Shown: positions 26,518 to 35,539, numbered from the stretch's first letter. The stretch is 64,000 nucleotides of DNA from 21-14-0-10-47-8 sp966211455 (GCA_966211455.1 CBIHNI010000006.1:124001-188000); one strand, 5' to 3'. The notes: generated by a model not told the origin, from the letters alone. A program made the numbers and translations.

Positions 26518-27654
26518 GCCCGCGCCTCGGCAGGACCGCTGGGACGCATCTGCGATTTTAAATAAGCCATGATGAACCCTTGCAGGTTTCCATCCAAGAC
26601 ATCGTCGGCCTGATTGGTTTCAAAATCGGTGCGATGGTCTTTGACCATTTGATACGGATGCAAAACGTAAGAGCGAATTTGCGATCCCCACTCGTTGGCT
26701 TTTTTATTCGCTTCGATGGCGTCTTTTTCTTTATTGCGCTTTTCAATTTCTTTTTCGTACAAAGCCGCCTTCAACATTTTCAGTGCCGTCTCGCGGTTCT
26801 GAATCTGCGAACGCTGGGTCTGACAGCTGACCACGATCCCCGTCGGCAAGTGGTACATACGAACGGCCGAATCGGTTTTATTGACGTGCTGTCCACCGGC
26901 ACCGCTGGAGCGGAAGGTTTCCACTTTGATATCCGAAGGATTGATTTCAATTTTGATATCGTCGTCGACTTCGGCCCATGCAAACACGGACGCGAAGCTG
27001 GTGTGACGACGGGCATTGGAATCAAAAGGCGAAATGCGCACCAAACGGTGGACTCCACTTTCCGCTTTCAAATATCCGTACGCGTACGGGCCCTCGATCA
27101 GCATGGTGACCGATTTCACACCCGCACCTTCGCCTTCGGTCATCTCGAGCGTTTCCACGCGGTAACCTTGCTCGGAAGCGTAACGCATGTACATGCGCAT
27201 CAGCATCCCGGCCCAATCGCAGGCTTCCGTGCCACCGGCGCCCGAGTTGATCGAAAGGTAGCAAGAGTTCGCATCCAACTCGCCATTTAAAACGCGCTTC
27301 ATCTCGAGCTCTTGGCCGACTTTTTCCAGTCGCAGGATTTCGCTTTTCGCTTCACTGAAGGAGCCTTCGTCTTGCGCGTCGATGCTCATGTCCATCAAGA
27401 CTTCGGAATCGTCGACGCCGCTTTTGAAGCTTTCAAATTCTTGGATGGCTTTTTCGAGAAAGGCTTTCTCTTTGTTCAGCTTCTGCATTTCCTCTGGCTT
27501 GTTCCAGAGGTCCGGATTTTCCGCGGACATGGCGAGCTCTTCGAGGCGTCGCTTCTTTTTGTCCAAGTCAAAGATACCCCCGAAGTTCGAGGGACAAACT
27601 TTTCAAATCCGTCAATTTTTTCTTGAGGTCGTAAGTTTCCGCTACAATGCCCAT
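26514..27654 (-). CDS. prfB: Peptide chain release factor 2 (programmed +1 frameshift)
   Basis: The gene is in two frames. A short frame begins at ATG 27654 (MGIVAETYDLKKKLTDL...) and ends at an in-frame TGA (27570-27568). A +1 shift at CTT-TGA-C then joins the main frame, which runs to 26514. The product is about 379 residues. It carries the stop-codon-recognition tripeptide SPF (RISPFDSNAR) and the GGQ peptide-release motif (SSGAGGQHVNKTDSAVR). An open frame counted from the TTG at 27566 misses the true N-terminus. It starts 5 bases after ybeY and overlaps the permease gene at its end. Confidence 0.95.
27568..27582 (-). promoter_or_regulatory. prfB autoregulatory frameshift site
   Basis: On the minus strand the sequence reads CGGGGGTATCTTTGAC: an internal G-rich Shine-Dalgarno-like run, then CTT-TGA-C. 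When RF2 is scarce, termination at TGA is slow and the ribosome slips +1, making more RF2. The arrangement matches the well-known E. coli site almost base for base. Confidence 0.93.
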
Positions 27655-27659
27655 AGGAG

Positions 27660-28085
27660 CTAAATGTCGAACTGATTTCGAAGCCTGTCAAACAGTTGAT
27701 CCTGAATCTCGAACATCTTTTTCGCTTCTTTTTTCGATTTTTCGTGATCGTAGCCCAAAAGATGCAAGACGCCATGAATCAACATGTAAGCAAGCTCGGC
27801 CTTGAAGCTCAGATCATGTTCTTTGGCTTGTTTTTTCAGCACTTGCGGGCAAATGACAAGCTCGCCCAAATCCGCTGGTGACGCGCCTTCAAAGCTCAAA
27901 ATATCGGTCGCGTAGCTTTTCTTTCGGTACTGTTCGTTGATTTTTTTTGCCGGCTTTGGATCCAAAAACACGACGGTGAGTTCTTGATCTTTCTTCAGTT
28001 GCAAATTCTGGCGCACAAACTCATCGATGGTTTCGATCCATTTGCGCGGCATAGGAACTTGGGAGTGATTGATCAGATTGAGCAT
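27660..28085 (-). CDS. ybeY: Endoribonuclease YbeY
   Basis: About 141 residues. The zinc-binding H-x3-H-x5-H motif is clear as HGVLHLLGYDH. Earlier, YRKKSYATDILSF matches the family's central strand, with T/S-D-V-L-S-F. YbeY takes part in 16S rRNA 3' end maturation and ribosome quality control. The start at 28085 is preferred by length; upstream ATG or GTG codons (28103, 28175) would add 6-30 residues unlike the family. It is the first gene of the long minus-strand run that continues into prfB and lolC. Confidence 0.88.
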   Translation of the reverse strand: MLNLINHSQVPMPRKWIETIDEFVRQNLQLKKDQELTVVFLDPKPAKKINEQYRKKSYATDILSFEGASPADLGELVICPQVLKKQAKEHDLSFKAELAYMLIHGVLHLLGYDHEKSKKEAKKMFEIQDQLFDRLRNQFDI

Positions 28086-28208
28086 GTGAAGCCAGACTAT
28101 CATCCAAGCCAAGCTCGGCGCAACTCTTGCTGTCTGTAGAATCACAAACCCCCAGCTGCAAGCTACGCAGATCACGGGGCAACTTGGGACCTTGACGAAG
28201 GAGAGCTT

Positions 28209-28823
28209 ATGATTTCATCCGACCAACTTGGCCAATCCGATATTCCAGCCCGAAGTGTGCGCCCGTGGATCGGCATCACGATCGCCGCTTTGATTATCGT
28301 GGGCGCAGCGCTTTGGGTTTTTTCGCGCAATCAAGCGATGCAAGTCGCACAAGAAACGACGATCACCCCATCTGAAGCGGCGATGAATGATTCGGATCTC
28401 GTGCCGGCCAGCGAAGTTCTGCCGGAAAACTTGGACACTTTGCCAGAGTTCCTGGCGGCCCCCGTGCCATCCGAACTGCCAAAACGCTTTCAATTTGAAA
28501 CTTTGAAATTCGCAAGCGGCAGCGCCCAACTGCTTTCCGGCTCTGAAACCGAGCTCGCACAGGTCGCCCAGGCCTTGCGCGCACATCCGGGCGCAAAAGC
28601 TCGCATCGAAGGGTTCGTCGATAGCTCGGAACAGGCCAGCTCAAGCTTATCGCAAGACCGGGCCCGCAGCGTGCGCGATCAGTTGGTCAGCATGGGGGTG
28701 ACCTCGGATCAGTTGGATGCCATCGGGATCGGTGATCAAAATCCCGTCGCCTCGAATGAAAATGCCGAAGGCCGCGCGCTCAACCGCCGCATCGAACTGG
28801 TGGTGACAGAGGCCACTCCGTAA
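28209..28823 (+). CDS. Membrane-anchored OmpA-domain protein
   Basis: A 204-residue protein with a single N-terminal TM helix (about 21-42, uncleaved because no signal-peptidase site is obvious), a Pro/Glu-rich linker and a C-terminal OmpA-like domain (about 95-200). It has the family pattern FASGSAQLLSG, ARIEGFVDS, LSQDRARSVRDQL and NRRIELV. This domain binds peptidoglycan, so the protein probably links the inner membrane to the wall. AAGGAGAG precedes the ATG. It is divergent from ybeY and followed by the secreted glutaminase-like protein. Confidence 0.85.
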   Translation: MISSDQLGQSDIPARSVRPWIGITIAALIIVGAALWVFSRNQAMQVAQETTITPSEAAMNDSDLVPASEVLPENLDTLPEFLAAPVPSELPKRFQFETLKFASGSAQLLSGSETELAQVAQALRAHPGAKARIEGFVDSSEQASSSLSQDRARSVRDQLVSMGVTSDQLDAIGIGDQNPVASNENAEGRALNRRIELVVTEATP

Positions 28824-28916
28824 GTTCATTTTTTTCATCGAAAACCTGGACCTCTTTGTCTCAGGATGAAGCGGTCCTGACTGCAAAATTTGCGGCATTT
28901 CTCCGATATAATTCTG

Positions 28917-30665
28917 ATGAACCGCCGCCATCTGCTGATCGCATTTTTCACTTTCTTTTCCGTGCATTCCGCCGGGGCGTCGGCGCTTGGAATGTACGCC
29001 GAAAACTGGAAATTCAAAGCCCTCTGCGGTCTGTATCGCAATGAATGCAAATCCAATCCGAAAGGCTTACCCGCACCAATCCAAACCGCCCTCAGCGGCT
29101 GCGAAATGCAGGTCAAATCTCCGATCTGCACCGAGCTTGGCAAAGACCCCGAGTTCACCGAACATCTGCGCAAATGCGACGCAAGCTCTTTTTGCGAAGA
29201 TCAAACCCAAATGGAGATGATCGCCGTCGGCGGATGTAAAGATGGATTTTTGTACGGCACCGGTGAAGTCTTTGATATGGTGCAGGTGGCTTTCGAAAAA
29301 TGGAAGGCTCAAGCCAACCAGCGCCAGGAGACTCGCACCGAATTTATCAAAATTTGCGATCAAAGCGTAGCTTGCAAACGCGAGCTGGTCTCCGACATTC
29401 CCAAATTTCAAAAAATGCCTGAAGCAACCTTAAATAAATACTCGACTTCGGCTCTTTGGGTGGAACGTCAGAACTTTGATTACATTCAGGCGAAGCAAAA
29501 ACAGCACTCTTCCACGACCGACAGATCTGCCTACCAAAAGGCCGAATATTCTGAATCTCTCGGCAAAAGCCTTGCAGACACCAAGGCCTTAATGACCGCC
29601 GCAAATGAAATGCTTAACAAAAGAAAAGAAGAGCTCGCTTGCCTGGATGTCGAAACTCGCTCGATGATGCTTTGCTGGGGTGCTGCTTATATCGTCGATC
29701 CTTTTTTAATTACCAAAGGTGCCAAAGCAGGCGCCCGAGGAGCCAAGCTCTTTGCAAAATGGATCGCGCCAGAAACCGCTCCCAAGCTCACCTCGTTAGC
29801 GGCAGCAAAAGCCACCGGCGCTGCAACTCGAGGCTCTGTCAGCACTCAAGAGGCTCGCGAGCTGTTTCAAAAAATAAAAGACTCTCTGGATCTTCCATTC
29901 TGTTCGATTGGTGGCGCCTGTGAATCACGGACGCATATTGTAGCCAAATATCTCGACGATGTCGGTGTCGACTCGGAAAAAATCACGGCCTATAGCACCG
30001 AGCGCGACAGTTTAGTCGTCAATCTCAATCGCTCCGGAACCATGGACAATCGAAGTGTTCATCCCTGGAACTTTCATACCGCCAACCTGGTTCGAGTTCG
30101 AACAGCTGACGGTAAGGTCGTCGAGCAAATTTTCGACCCTTCTCTTTTCAAAGAACCCGTTGATCGCAAAGTGTGGGAGGCCAAGGTTAAAGAAAGGGAT
30201 CCTTCTGTTGAATTTAAGATCACGGATAAACATCAGTTCCTTCCAGGAAAAGATGCCCCGGCAATCTGGGATCCAAATGATTTTGCCGAAGCCGACAAGA
30301 TCATTCGAACATACAGTCACCCACAACAAATCTACGAAAGTCGGCAAACCATTCTGAAAGGTCGCTGGCTGGACCGCCTGCAAGTTCGAGATCCCCAAGC
30401 CTTCGATGGAGTTTCAAAAGCGCTTCAAAATCCGGAATTCAAGCTTTGGTGGGACACGCCATTCAATCGACAAGAGTATGAGGCTCTTCTGCAGACAAAT
30501 AAACAATACATCTACAACCTGGACCGCCAACAACTCCAACAAATGATGTCAAACACGGTTCCGAATCGAACCGACGCCGAAATCAAAATCAAAACCTGGC
30601 AGCAAGTTTGGCGACGAATCCAAGAAAAGCAAAACCTTCGCCCCAACTACGATCCCGGCCTCTAA
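28917..30665 (+). CDS. Secreted protein with protein-glutaminase-like domain
   Basis: A 582-residue protein with a signal peptide (MNRRHLLIAFFTFFS..., cleavage after about SAGA). A Cys-rich region (about 30-110) follows, then a helical middle part and a hydrophobic stretch near residues 245-290. A C-terminal region carries GGACESRTHIVAKYL (C335), HPWNFHTANLV (H387) and IFDPSLF (D407). This matches the order of protein-glutaminase (Gln-deamidase) catalytic triads, with the C-x-x-R-x-H and W-x-x-H and D-P-S-L contexts and a His-Asp spacing of 20, as in the Chryseobacterium enzyme (triad 156/197/217 from memory). The likely activity is deamidation of glutamines in other proteins, in the periplasm or outside the cell. 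A frame from 28890 adds nine residues before the signal peptide. Confidence 0.65.
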   Translation: MNRRHLLIAFFTFFSVHSAGASALGMYAENWKFKALCGLYRNECKSNPKGLPAPIQTALSGCEMQVKSPICTELGKDPEFTEHLRKCDASSFCEDQTQMEMIAVGGCKDGFLYGTGEVFDMVQVAFEKWKAQANQRQETRTEFIKICDQSVACKRELVSDIPKFQKMPEATLNKYSTSALWVERQNFDYIQAKQKQHSSTTDRSAYQKAEYSESLGKSLADTKALMTAANEMLNKRKEELACLDVETRSMMLCWGAAYIVDPFLITKGAKAGARGAKLFAKWIAPETAPKLTSLAAAKATGAATRGSVSTQEARELFQKIKDSLDLPFCSIGGACESRTHIVAKYLDDVGVDSEKITAYSTERDSLVVNLNRSGTMDNRSVHPWNFHTANLVRVRTADGKVVEQIFDPSLFKEPVDRKVWEAKVKERDPSVEFKITDKHQFLPGKDAPAIWDPNDFAEADKIIRTYSHPQQIYESRQTILKGRWLDRLQVRDPQAFDGVSKALQNPEFKLWWDTPFNRQEYEALLQTNKQYIYNLDRQQLQQMMSNTVPNRTDAEIKIKTWQQVWRRIQEKQNLRPNYDPGL

Positions 30666-30678
30666 AACAGTTTTCATA

Positions 30679-30794
30679 GAATCTATCTCATAAGCTCAAG
30701 ATCAAGGCGCAAGGATGAAGGCGCGGCCGGCTAGGCGTGCTAATAGCACGTCGAAGACGCAGCAACGCCGAGCTTGAGCTTATGAGATAGATTC
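30679..30794. repeat. 116-bp extragenic palindromic element
   Basis: Perfect 22-base terminal inverted repeats (30679-30700 and 30773-30794; left arm begins GAATCTATCTCATAAGC) enclose 72 bases. Inside are a small perfect hairpin (CGTGCT-AAT-AGCACG, about 30736-30750) and a GGCG/CGCC pair, so the whole unit can fold into one branched stem. It fills the gap between two convergent genes and abuts the stop codon at 30795. It looks like a REP- or MITE-like mobile palindrome or a two-way terminator. It carries no open frame. Confidence 0.8.
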
Positions 30795-33218
30795 CTAAGG
30801 TTTGTTCTGGAAATTGAAGAATGGCGCTGGCGCTTCGGAAGCTCCCCCGCCCGCCGCTTTCGGATAATCGATTCGCTGGTGGTAGATGCCCAGCAAGATT
30901 CTTGTAAAGGCTTGTTCGACTTTTGAAAGATCTTTCAGCGTCAGGCTGCATTCGTCCAGCTGACCTTCCATAAATTTTCTTTGCACGATATTGCGCACGA
31001 TATTTTGCAAACGCACCGGTGTGGGCTCGTCCAATGAACGGCTGGCCGCTTCGATGCTATCGGCTAGCATGCACAGTGCGGCTTCACGGAATTGTGGCTT
31101 CGGACCTGGATAGCGGAATTCCTCTTCGGACACTTCACAGTCGTCTTCGGTTTTCAAATCCATCGCTTTATTAAAGAAGTAAGAAATCAATGTTGTTCCA
31201 TGGTGCTGGATGATGCCGTCGATGATCGGCTTTCCCAGCTTAAACTCCATGCCAAGCTCGACACCGTCTTTGACGTGCGCAACCAGCAAAGTTTTGCTCA
31301 TATATGGAGAGATATGATCATGCGGGTTTTGGCCCGGCTTTTGGTTTTCGATAAAGTAATTGGCGTGCTCCATTTTTCCGATGTCATGATAATAGCTCAT
31401 GACCTTGGCCAAAAGTGGATTGGCCCCGATCTCTTCGGCTGCCGCTTCGACCATGCTTCCCACCAACATCGAGTGATGATAAGTCCCCGGTGCTTTGACG
31501 ATCATATCTTTTAAAAGCGGATGATTCAGATTTGAAAGCTCCAGAAGCTTCACGTCCGTGGTGTAGCTGAAAACGGATTCCAAGAAGGGAACCATGATCA
31601 TCGCCCCCATGGCCGAGAAAATTCCGGCCAAGAATCCGGCCGGTACCGAGCCCGCCAGCTCTTTTAAGAAGCTGCCTTGATCCATTTTGGTCACGATCAA
31701 CATCAAGACGATCATCAAAGCATTGACCGCACCCGTGCGCACCCCGGCCCAGTAAATGTCATTTCGCTTTTTGCAGTTGTAAACACCGCGCGCCGCCGCG
31801 ATTCCGCCCGCGAAAGTCACCACCATGAACGAGAAATTCATCTCAGTCATCAGTCCCATCGCTACTGATAAGAAGGCCGTGAAAAGCCAAACGACTTCAC
31901 CTGATTGGATCAAAAGACCCACAAGCATCGGTGCGGTCGCGACCGGCATCAGATATAAGAAAATATCATGCGGAAGCCCCGAACCGAACTTGGTAACAAA
32001 CGCCGTTTCCGTGACGAACAAGAAAAGTTTCGCAAAGATCACGGTGATCAAGGTGACACTTCCCATAACAAAGATGTCTTTGTTATCGACACTGACACGG
32101 TTCAAAGAAAAACGGCGCAGGTACTGAAAGAACACCACAATGATCGCAAGGAATATGAAGGCGATCGACACCGCCATAATGTCGTGGCGGCGATCCGAGC
32201 GCAAAGTTTGGATCTCTTTCACCATGGCCATATGGAAGGGCTGAATCACTGTGCCTTCCGGCAAAAGAATCTGGTTTTTCTTCACCGAAATTGTAATCGG
32301 CAAAACTGAATCGCGCGCGGCCTGACGACGAGATGCCACTTCTTGTTTATTCAATGTGAGATTGGGGTAGATCAGTTTGCGACTGATTTCCTGCAGATAT
32401 TCGACATCTTTATCGCCCGATTTATCCAAGCCACGCAGGTTTTTCAGAACGAAAGCGTCGGTGTTGGCCGCATCGACGATATCGGTTCGGCGCACGGTGA
32501 ATTCGCGACCACGATTGTTTTTATTCACCGTCCGCGCCAAGATCACCGCTTGGCTGCTTGGCACCAAGCGATCCAAGTTTTCGGCGATTTGGGTTTGGTA
32601 CCAGGTTTCCAGATTGCGGATGATGATATTCTCCAAGGTCGCGCTGAAATGATTTCGCACCAGCCATTCGAAAATATAATCCGGCACATTCGCACCCAAG
32701 GCTTTTTCGAACTCGCCCTTGTGGCTGACAAAGTCTTTGATCTTTTCTTCGCGGGCCGAATTCGAGCGTGGCCAAACTTGCTTCTTCAGTTCAAAGCGCA
32801 TCAAGCGAAAGGCACGGTACACGCTGCTGGAAACACGCTCGTACACACCAGGATCGAAATCCATAATCAACGGCACCGAGACTTCGGCGCGAACGCGTTT
32901 TTCTTCAGTGGTGACTTCGTCCACCATCTCAAAGCTAACGGGGGAAACGACGTCGTACTTGATGACTTCGCCGACTTGGAAATCCATCTGCGTGCGAATT
33001 TCAAATGTGATGGCGTAAGCTAAAAGCAGAGAGAAAATAAACACGAAGGCGAAGCGTCGCGTCTGCAGCTTGTCTTCGATACGGCCTGCGATGCGTCCTA
33101 AAAAAGTTCGCTCGAGCCCCAAACGATCCACCCAATCCAGGAACTTGAGGCTGTGATCCTCATAGTTCACCCGTTTGTGAGTGACATCTTTGTTGTTTGG
33201 GTTCTTTCGTGACATCAT
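30795..33218 (-). CDS. PgpH-type 7TM-HD phosphodiesterase
   Basis: About 807 residues in the PgpH layout. After a cytoplasmic N-terminus come a TM helix (about 55-75), a large extracytoplasmic domain (about 76-365, with DFQVGEVIKYDVVSPVSFE), a block of seven TM helices (about 365-560) and a C-terminal HD domain. The HD motif reads GTYHHSMLVGSMVEAAAE...YYHDIGKMEHANYF (HDIG about residues 600-650). In Firmicutes and others these enzymes cleave cyclic di-AMP to pApA. The ATG at 33218 is chosen; a TTG at 33239 would add seven residues. It is divergent from mazG. Confidence 0.85.
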   Translation of the reverse strand: MMSRKNPNNKDVTHKRVNYEDHSLKFLDWVDRLGLERTFLGRIAGRIEDKLQTRRFAFVFIFSLLLAYAITFEIRTQMDFQVGEVIKYDVVSPVSFEMVDEVTTEEKRVRAEVSVPLIMDFDPGVYERVSSSVYRAFRLMRFELKKQVWPRSNSAREEKIKDFVSHKGEFEKALGANVPDYIFEWLVRNHFSATLENIIIRNLETWYQTQIAENLDRLVPSSQAVILARTVNKNNRGREFTVRRTDIVDAANTDAFVLKNLRGLDKSGDKDVEYLQEISRKLIYPNLTLNKQEVASRRQAARDSVLPITISVKKNQILLPEGTVIQPFHMAMVKEIQTLRSDRRHDIMAVSIAFIFLAIIVVFFQYLRRFSLNRVSVDNKDIFVMGSVTLITVIFAKLFLFVTETAFVTKFGSGLPHDIFLYLMPVATAPMLVGLLIQSGEVVWLFTAFLSVAMGLMTEMNFSFMVVTFAGGIAAARGVYNCKKRNDIYWAGVRTGAVNALMIVLMLIVTKMDQGSFLKELAGSVPAGFLAGIFSAMGAMIMVPFLESVFSYTTDVKLLELSNLNHPLLKDMIVKAPGTYHHSMLVGSMVEAAAEEIGANPLLAKVMSYYHDIGKMEHANYFIENQKPGQNPHDHISPYMSKTLLVAHVKDGVELGMEFKLGKPIIDGIIQHHGTTLISYFFNKAMDLKTEDDCEVSEEEFRYPGPKPQFREAALCMLADSIEAASRSLDEPTPVRLQNIVRNIVQRKFMEGQLDECSLTLKDLSKVEQAFTRILLGIYHQRIDYPKAAGGGASEAPAPFFNFQNKP

Positions 33219-33299
33219 AGCTTTCTTTCGGTTCCACAACCCTTCAACATAGTTATCGGAATTTCCTTGGCTTTTTCGAGGAATTCCGATTGAAATATC

Positions 33300-34115
33300 A
33301 TGGTGTCTACAGACAAAGGTAAGGCTTCTCCATCAGTTCTTCAAGAATTTCAGACTCTCGTCGAGATCGTCGCTCGACTTCGAGGTCCAGATGGCTGTCC
33401 TTGGGACAAGGAACAGACGCAAAAAACGCTGACCCAATACGCGCTTGAAGAGGCTTACGAGCTTGTCGAAGCCATCGAAAGCCAAAATCCAACTGAAATC
33501 AAAGAAGAGCTTGGAGATTTTTTATTCCAGGTCATCCTGCAGGCGCAAGTCGCCCAAGACGAAAAACAGTTTTCTTTGTTAGATGTCATCAAATCCCTGA
33601 ACGAGAAAATGATCTTCCGTCATCCGCATGTGTTCGGAAACGATGGCGCCAAGACCACCACCGAAGTTTGGAAAAACTGGGAAAAGCTCAAAGCCGAAGA
33701 AAACAAAGCCAAACCCAAACCCGTCTTCAGCTATCCCCGTCAGATGCCAGCTTTGCAAGCCGCACAAAAAATCGGCGGCAAAACCAAACGTCTGAAGTTT
33801 GATTGGGACAAGCCAGCCGAAGTTTTGGAAAAAGTCGAAGAGGAAATCACCGAGCTGAAAGCTGAGATGAACGCCAGCAAGCTAGATCCCGCAAAGCTCG
33901 AACACGAAATCGGCGATGTTCTATTTTCGGTCGCACAACTGGCGCGTCACCTAGGACTTGAGCCCGAGCAATGCCTGCGTTCGGCCAATCGGCGCTTCGA
34001 AGATCGTTTCAACGAAGTGTTGAAATTATCTGGAAAATCTATGGATGATTTCCCCGCGCTTTCTCTGCAGGAAAAAGAAGAGCTTTGGAAGCAAGCCAAG
34101 AAAAACCGCGGGTAG
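33300..34115 (+). CDS. mazG: Nucleoside triphosphate pyrophosphohydrolase MazG
   Basis: A 271-residue two-domain MazG. The first domain has LRGPDGCPWDKEQT and the metal-binding E-E-x-x-E...E-x-x-D pattern (LEEAYELVEA, EELGDFLFQV). The second has EKVEEEITEL and LEHEIGDVLFSVAQLARHLG with RFEDRF near the end. It hydrolyses non-canonical or stress-related NTPs to NMP. The ATG at 33300 lacks a good Shine-Dalgarno sequence. Confidence 0.92.
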   Translation: MVSTDKGKASPSVLQEFQTLVEIVARLRGPDGCPWDKEQTQKTLTQYALEEAYELVEAIESQNPTEIKEELGDFLFQVILQAQVAQDEKQFSLLDVIKSLNEKMIFRHPHVFGNDGAKTTTEVWKNWEKLKAEENKAKPKPVFSYPRQMPALQAAQKIGGKTKRLKFDWDKPAEVLEKVEEEITELKAEMNASKLDPAKLEHEIGDVLFSVAQLARHLGLEPEQCLRSANRRFEDRFNEVLKLSGKSMDDFPALSLQEKEELWKQAKKNRG

Positions 34116-34591
34116 ATGACTTGTCGTGCGAGTGTGCAATGGGTTGGCTGCCTACGAGAAGGGCCTAGGCATGTACTGCGAGTGATGACTCGTGGCCGAA
34201 TTCTATTTTTAAATCAGTCTTTTCAGACTAAGTATAAATCCCCAAGAATATTTTAAGAATAAACAATGACATAGTTAGTTGCAAAACATTTCCCTTGACC
34301 GATGTTTTGTGGGATTTCTCATTCGGAGTTTAGCTTTCAAAGCGTTCCTCTCTGCACACTTTAAACGCTTCTCGTAAGTCCAATATCAAGTGTGCTTGCG
34401 ATAATCACCAAGGTTCTCGCACCTAAAATGAGAATCGCGTAAAGGCTCAAATAGAGCAAAAAATTCTATCTTTAAAACCCATGCTACATTCCTCCTCGAA
34501 GTTCGAATTCGAACTCACACACTCTCTCTCACTTCTGAAGAGAAGTTTGGAATTAAGAAGAAAAACGTTTTGCTGAAAAGGAGATACAACA
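34116..34591. other. 476-base non-coding, AT-rich region upstream of HNH gene
   Basis: No convincing gene is seen on either strand. The right part is visibly more AT-rich than the surroundings. It holds the 16-base palindrome AGTTCGAATTCGAACT at 34500-34515, 77 bases upstream of the HNH start codon, and several GAGAATCGCG/GCGATAATC-like imperfect repeats. It may be the 5' control region of a horizontally acquired gene. Confidence 0.5.
34500..34515. promoter_or_regulatory. 16-bp perfect palindrome (operator or target site)
   Basis: AGTTCGAATTCGAACT is a perfect palindrome. Fifteen of its bases recur inside the HNH coding sequence at 35264-35278 (AGTTCGAATTCGAAC). This could be an operator or a nuclease recognition site. 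Confidence 0.5.
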
Positions 34592-35539
34592 ATGAATCTC
34601 AAATCACTCTCGGATGATCTTTTGGAATCACGCTTAAAAGATTTATCTCAGCGAGATCTCGCCATTGCGGCCGAGCTGATCGCACACATTCACGAATTTA
34701 TGATCCGAAAGCTATTCTTTAAAAAAGGCCGCACCAGCATTTTTGCTTATCTCACCGAAGACTTGGGCTATCCCCGTGCGACCGCACAAAATCGCATCGA
34801 TGCGGCTTGCTTGTTGCAGGATATTCCTGAAGTGAAATCAGATTTAGCGGCCGGGAAAATCAATCTGGGGCAAATCACGATCATGGCCTCTGGCCTGCGC
34901 CAGATGGCAAAAGAAAACCCAAACCAAAAAGCGTCAATCACTCAAAAACGAGAGCTGTTTGAAAAAGTAAAGCAAATCAAAGGCGAGCATGAAGTAAAGC
35001 GTCTTGTAGCTCAAGAATTAGCAATCACTCCGAAGCCCATCGAGCGCACCCGTGTGCATGCGGATGGATCTGTGACTCTGGAAGTAACTTTAAGCAAAGA
35101 GCAGTATGAAGATCTCCTGCGCGTGCGTGATTTGCGATCACACAAAAATCACGATGCGACTTTAAGTGAGACGATTGGACATGCAGTCCAATTCTATCGC
35201 GAGAAGAAGGATCCGACACTTTTAAAAACTAAGCTCGTAGCACCTGTGCTTCACCTGAAAACGAGTTCGAATTCGAACCAAGCGGTGATGAATATAGCTT
35301 CAAATAAATCAACTGCGCGTAAATATATCAGCCAGCATGTGATCCGAGCCATTCACAAGCGGGATCAGACTTGTCAGTGGGTCAATCCGCAGACGGGCGT
35401 GAAGTGCGGTTCGAGCTATCAGACGCAAGTGGATCATATTCGCAGCTTAGCTGATGGGGGTGGGAATGAGATCGGGAATCTCGCTTTGCTGTGTGGCGTT
35501 CACAATCGGCTCAAGTTTGAGATGCAGAGGTGTCGGTGA
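34592..35539 (+). CDS. Solitary HNH endonuclease family protein
   Basis: A 315-residue protein. The N-terminal two-thirds is helical (about 1-200) and resembles the DUF222-like segment that often precedes HNH domains. The C-terminal HNH nuclease has a CQWVNPQTGVKC zinc knuckle (about 262-273), the active-site VDHIRSLADGGGNEIGNL (about 282-299) and LLCGVHNRLK. AAGGAG lies 8 bases before the ATG. Genes of this shape can be free-standing selfish or defence nucleases. Base composition is more AT-rich than its neighbours, which fits transfer. The coding sequence contains a copy of the palindrome found upstream. Confidence 0.8.
   Translation: MNLKSLSDDLLESRLKDLSQRDLAIAAELIAHIHEFMIRKLFFKKGRTSIFAYLTEDLGYPRATAQNRIDAACLLQDIPEVKSDLAAGKINLGQITIMASGLRQMAKENPNQKASITQKRELFEKVKQIKGEHEVKRLVAQELAITPKPIERTRVHADGSVTLEVTLSKEQYEDLLRVRDLRSHKNHDATLSETIGHAVQFYREKKDPTLLKTKLVAPVLHLKTSSNSNQAVMNIASNKSTARKYISQHVIRAIHKRDQTCQWVNPQTGVKCGSSYQTQVDHIRSLADGGGNEIGNLALLCGVHNRLKFEMQRCR
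35264..35278. repeat. Internal copy of the upstream palindrome
   Basis: AGTTCGAATTCGAAC, identical over 15 bases to 34500-34514, lies within the HNH reading frame at a Ser/Asn-rich linker between the helical and nuclease parts. Confidence 0.6.
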
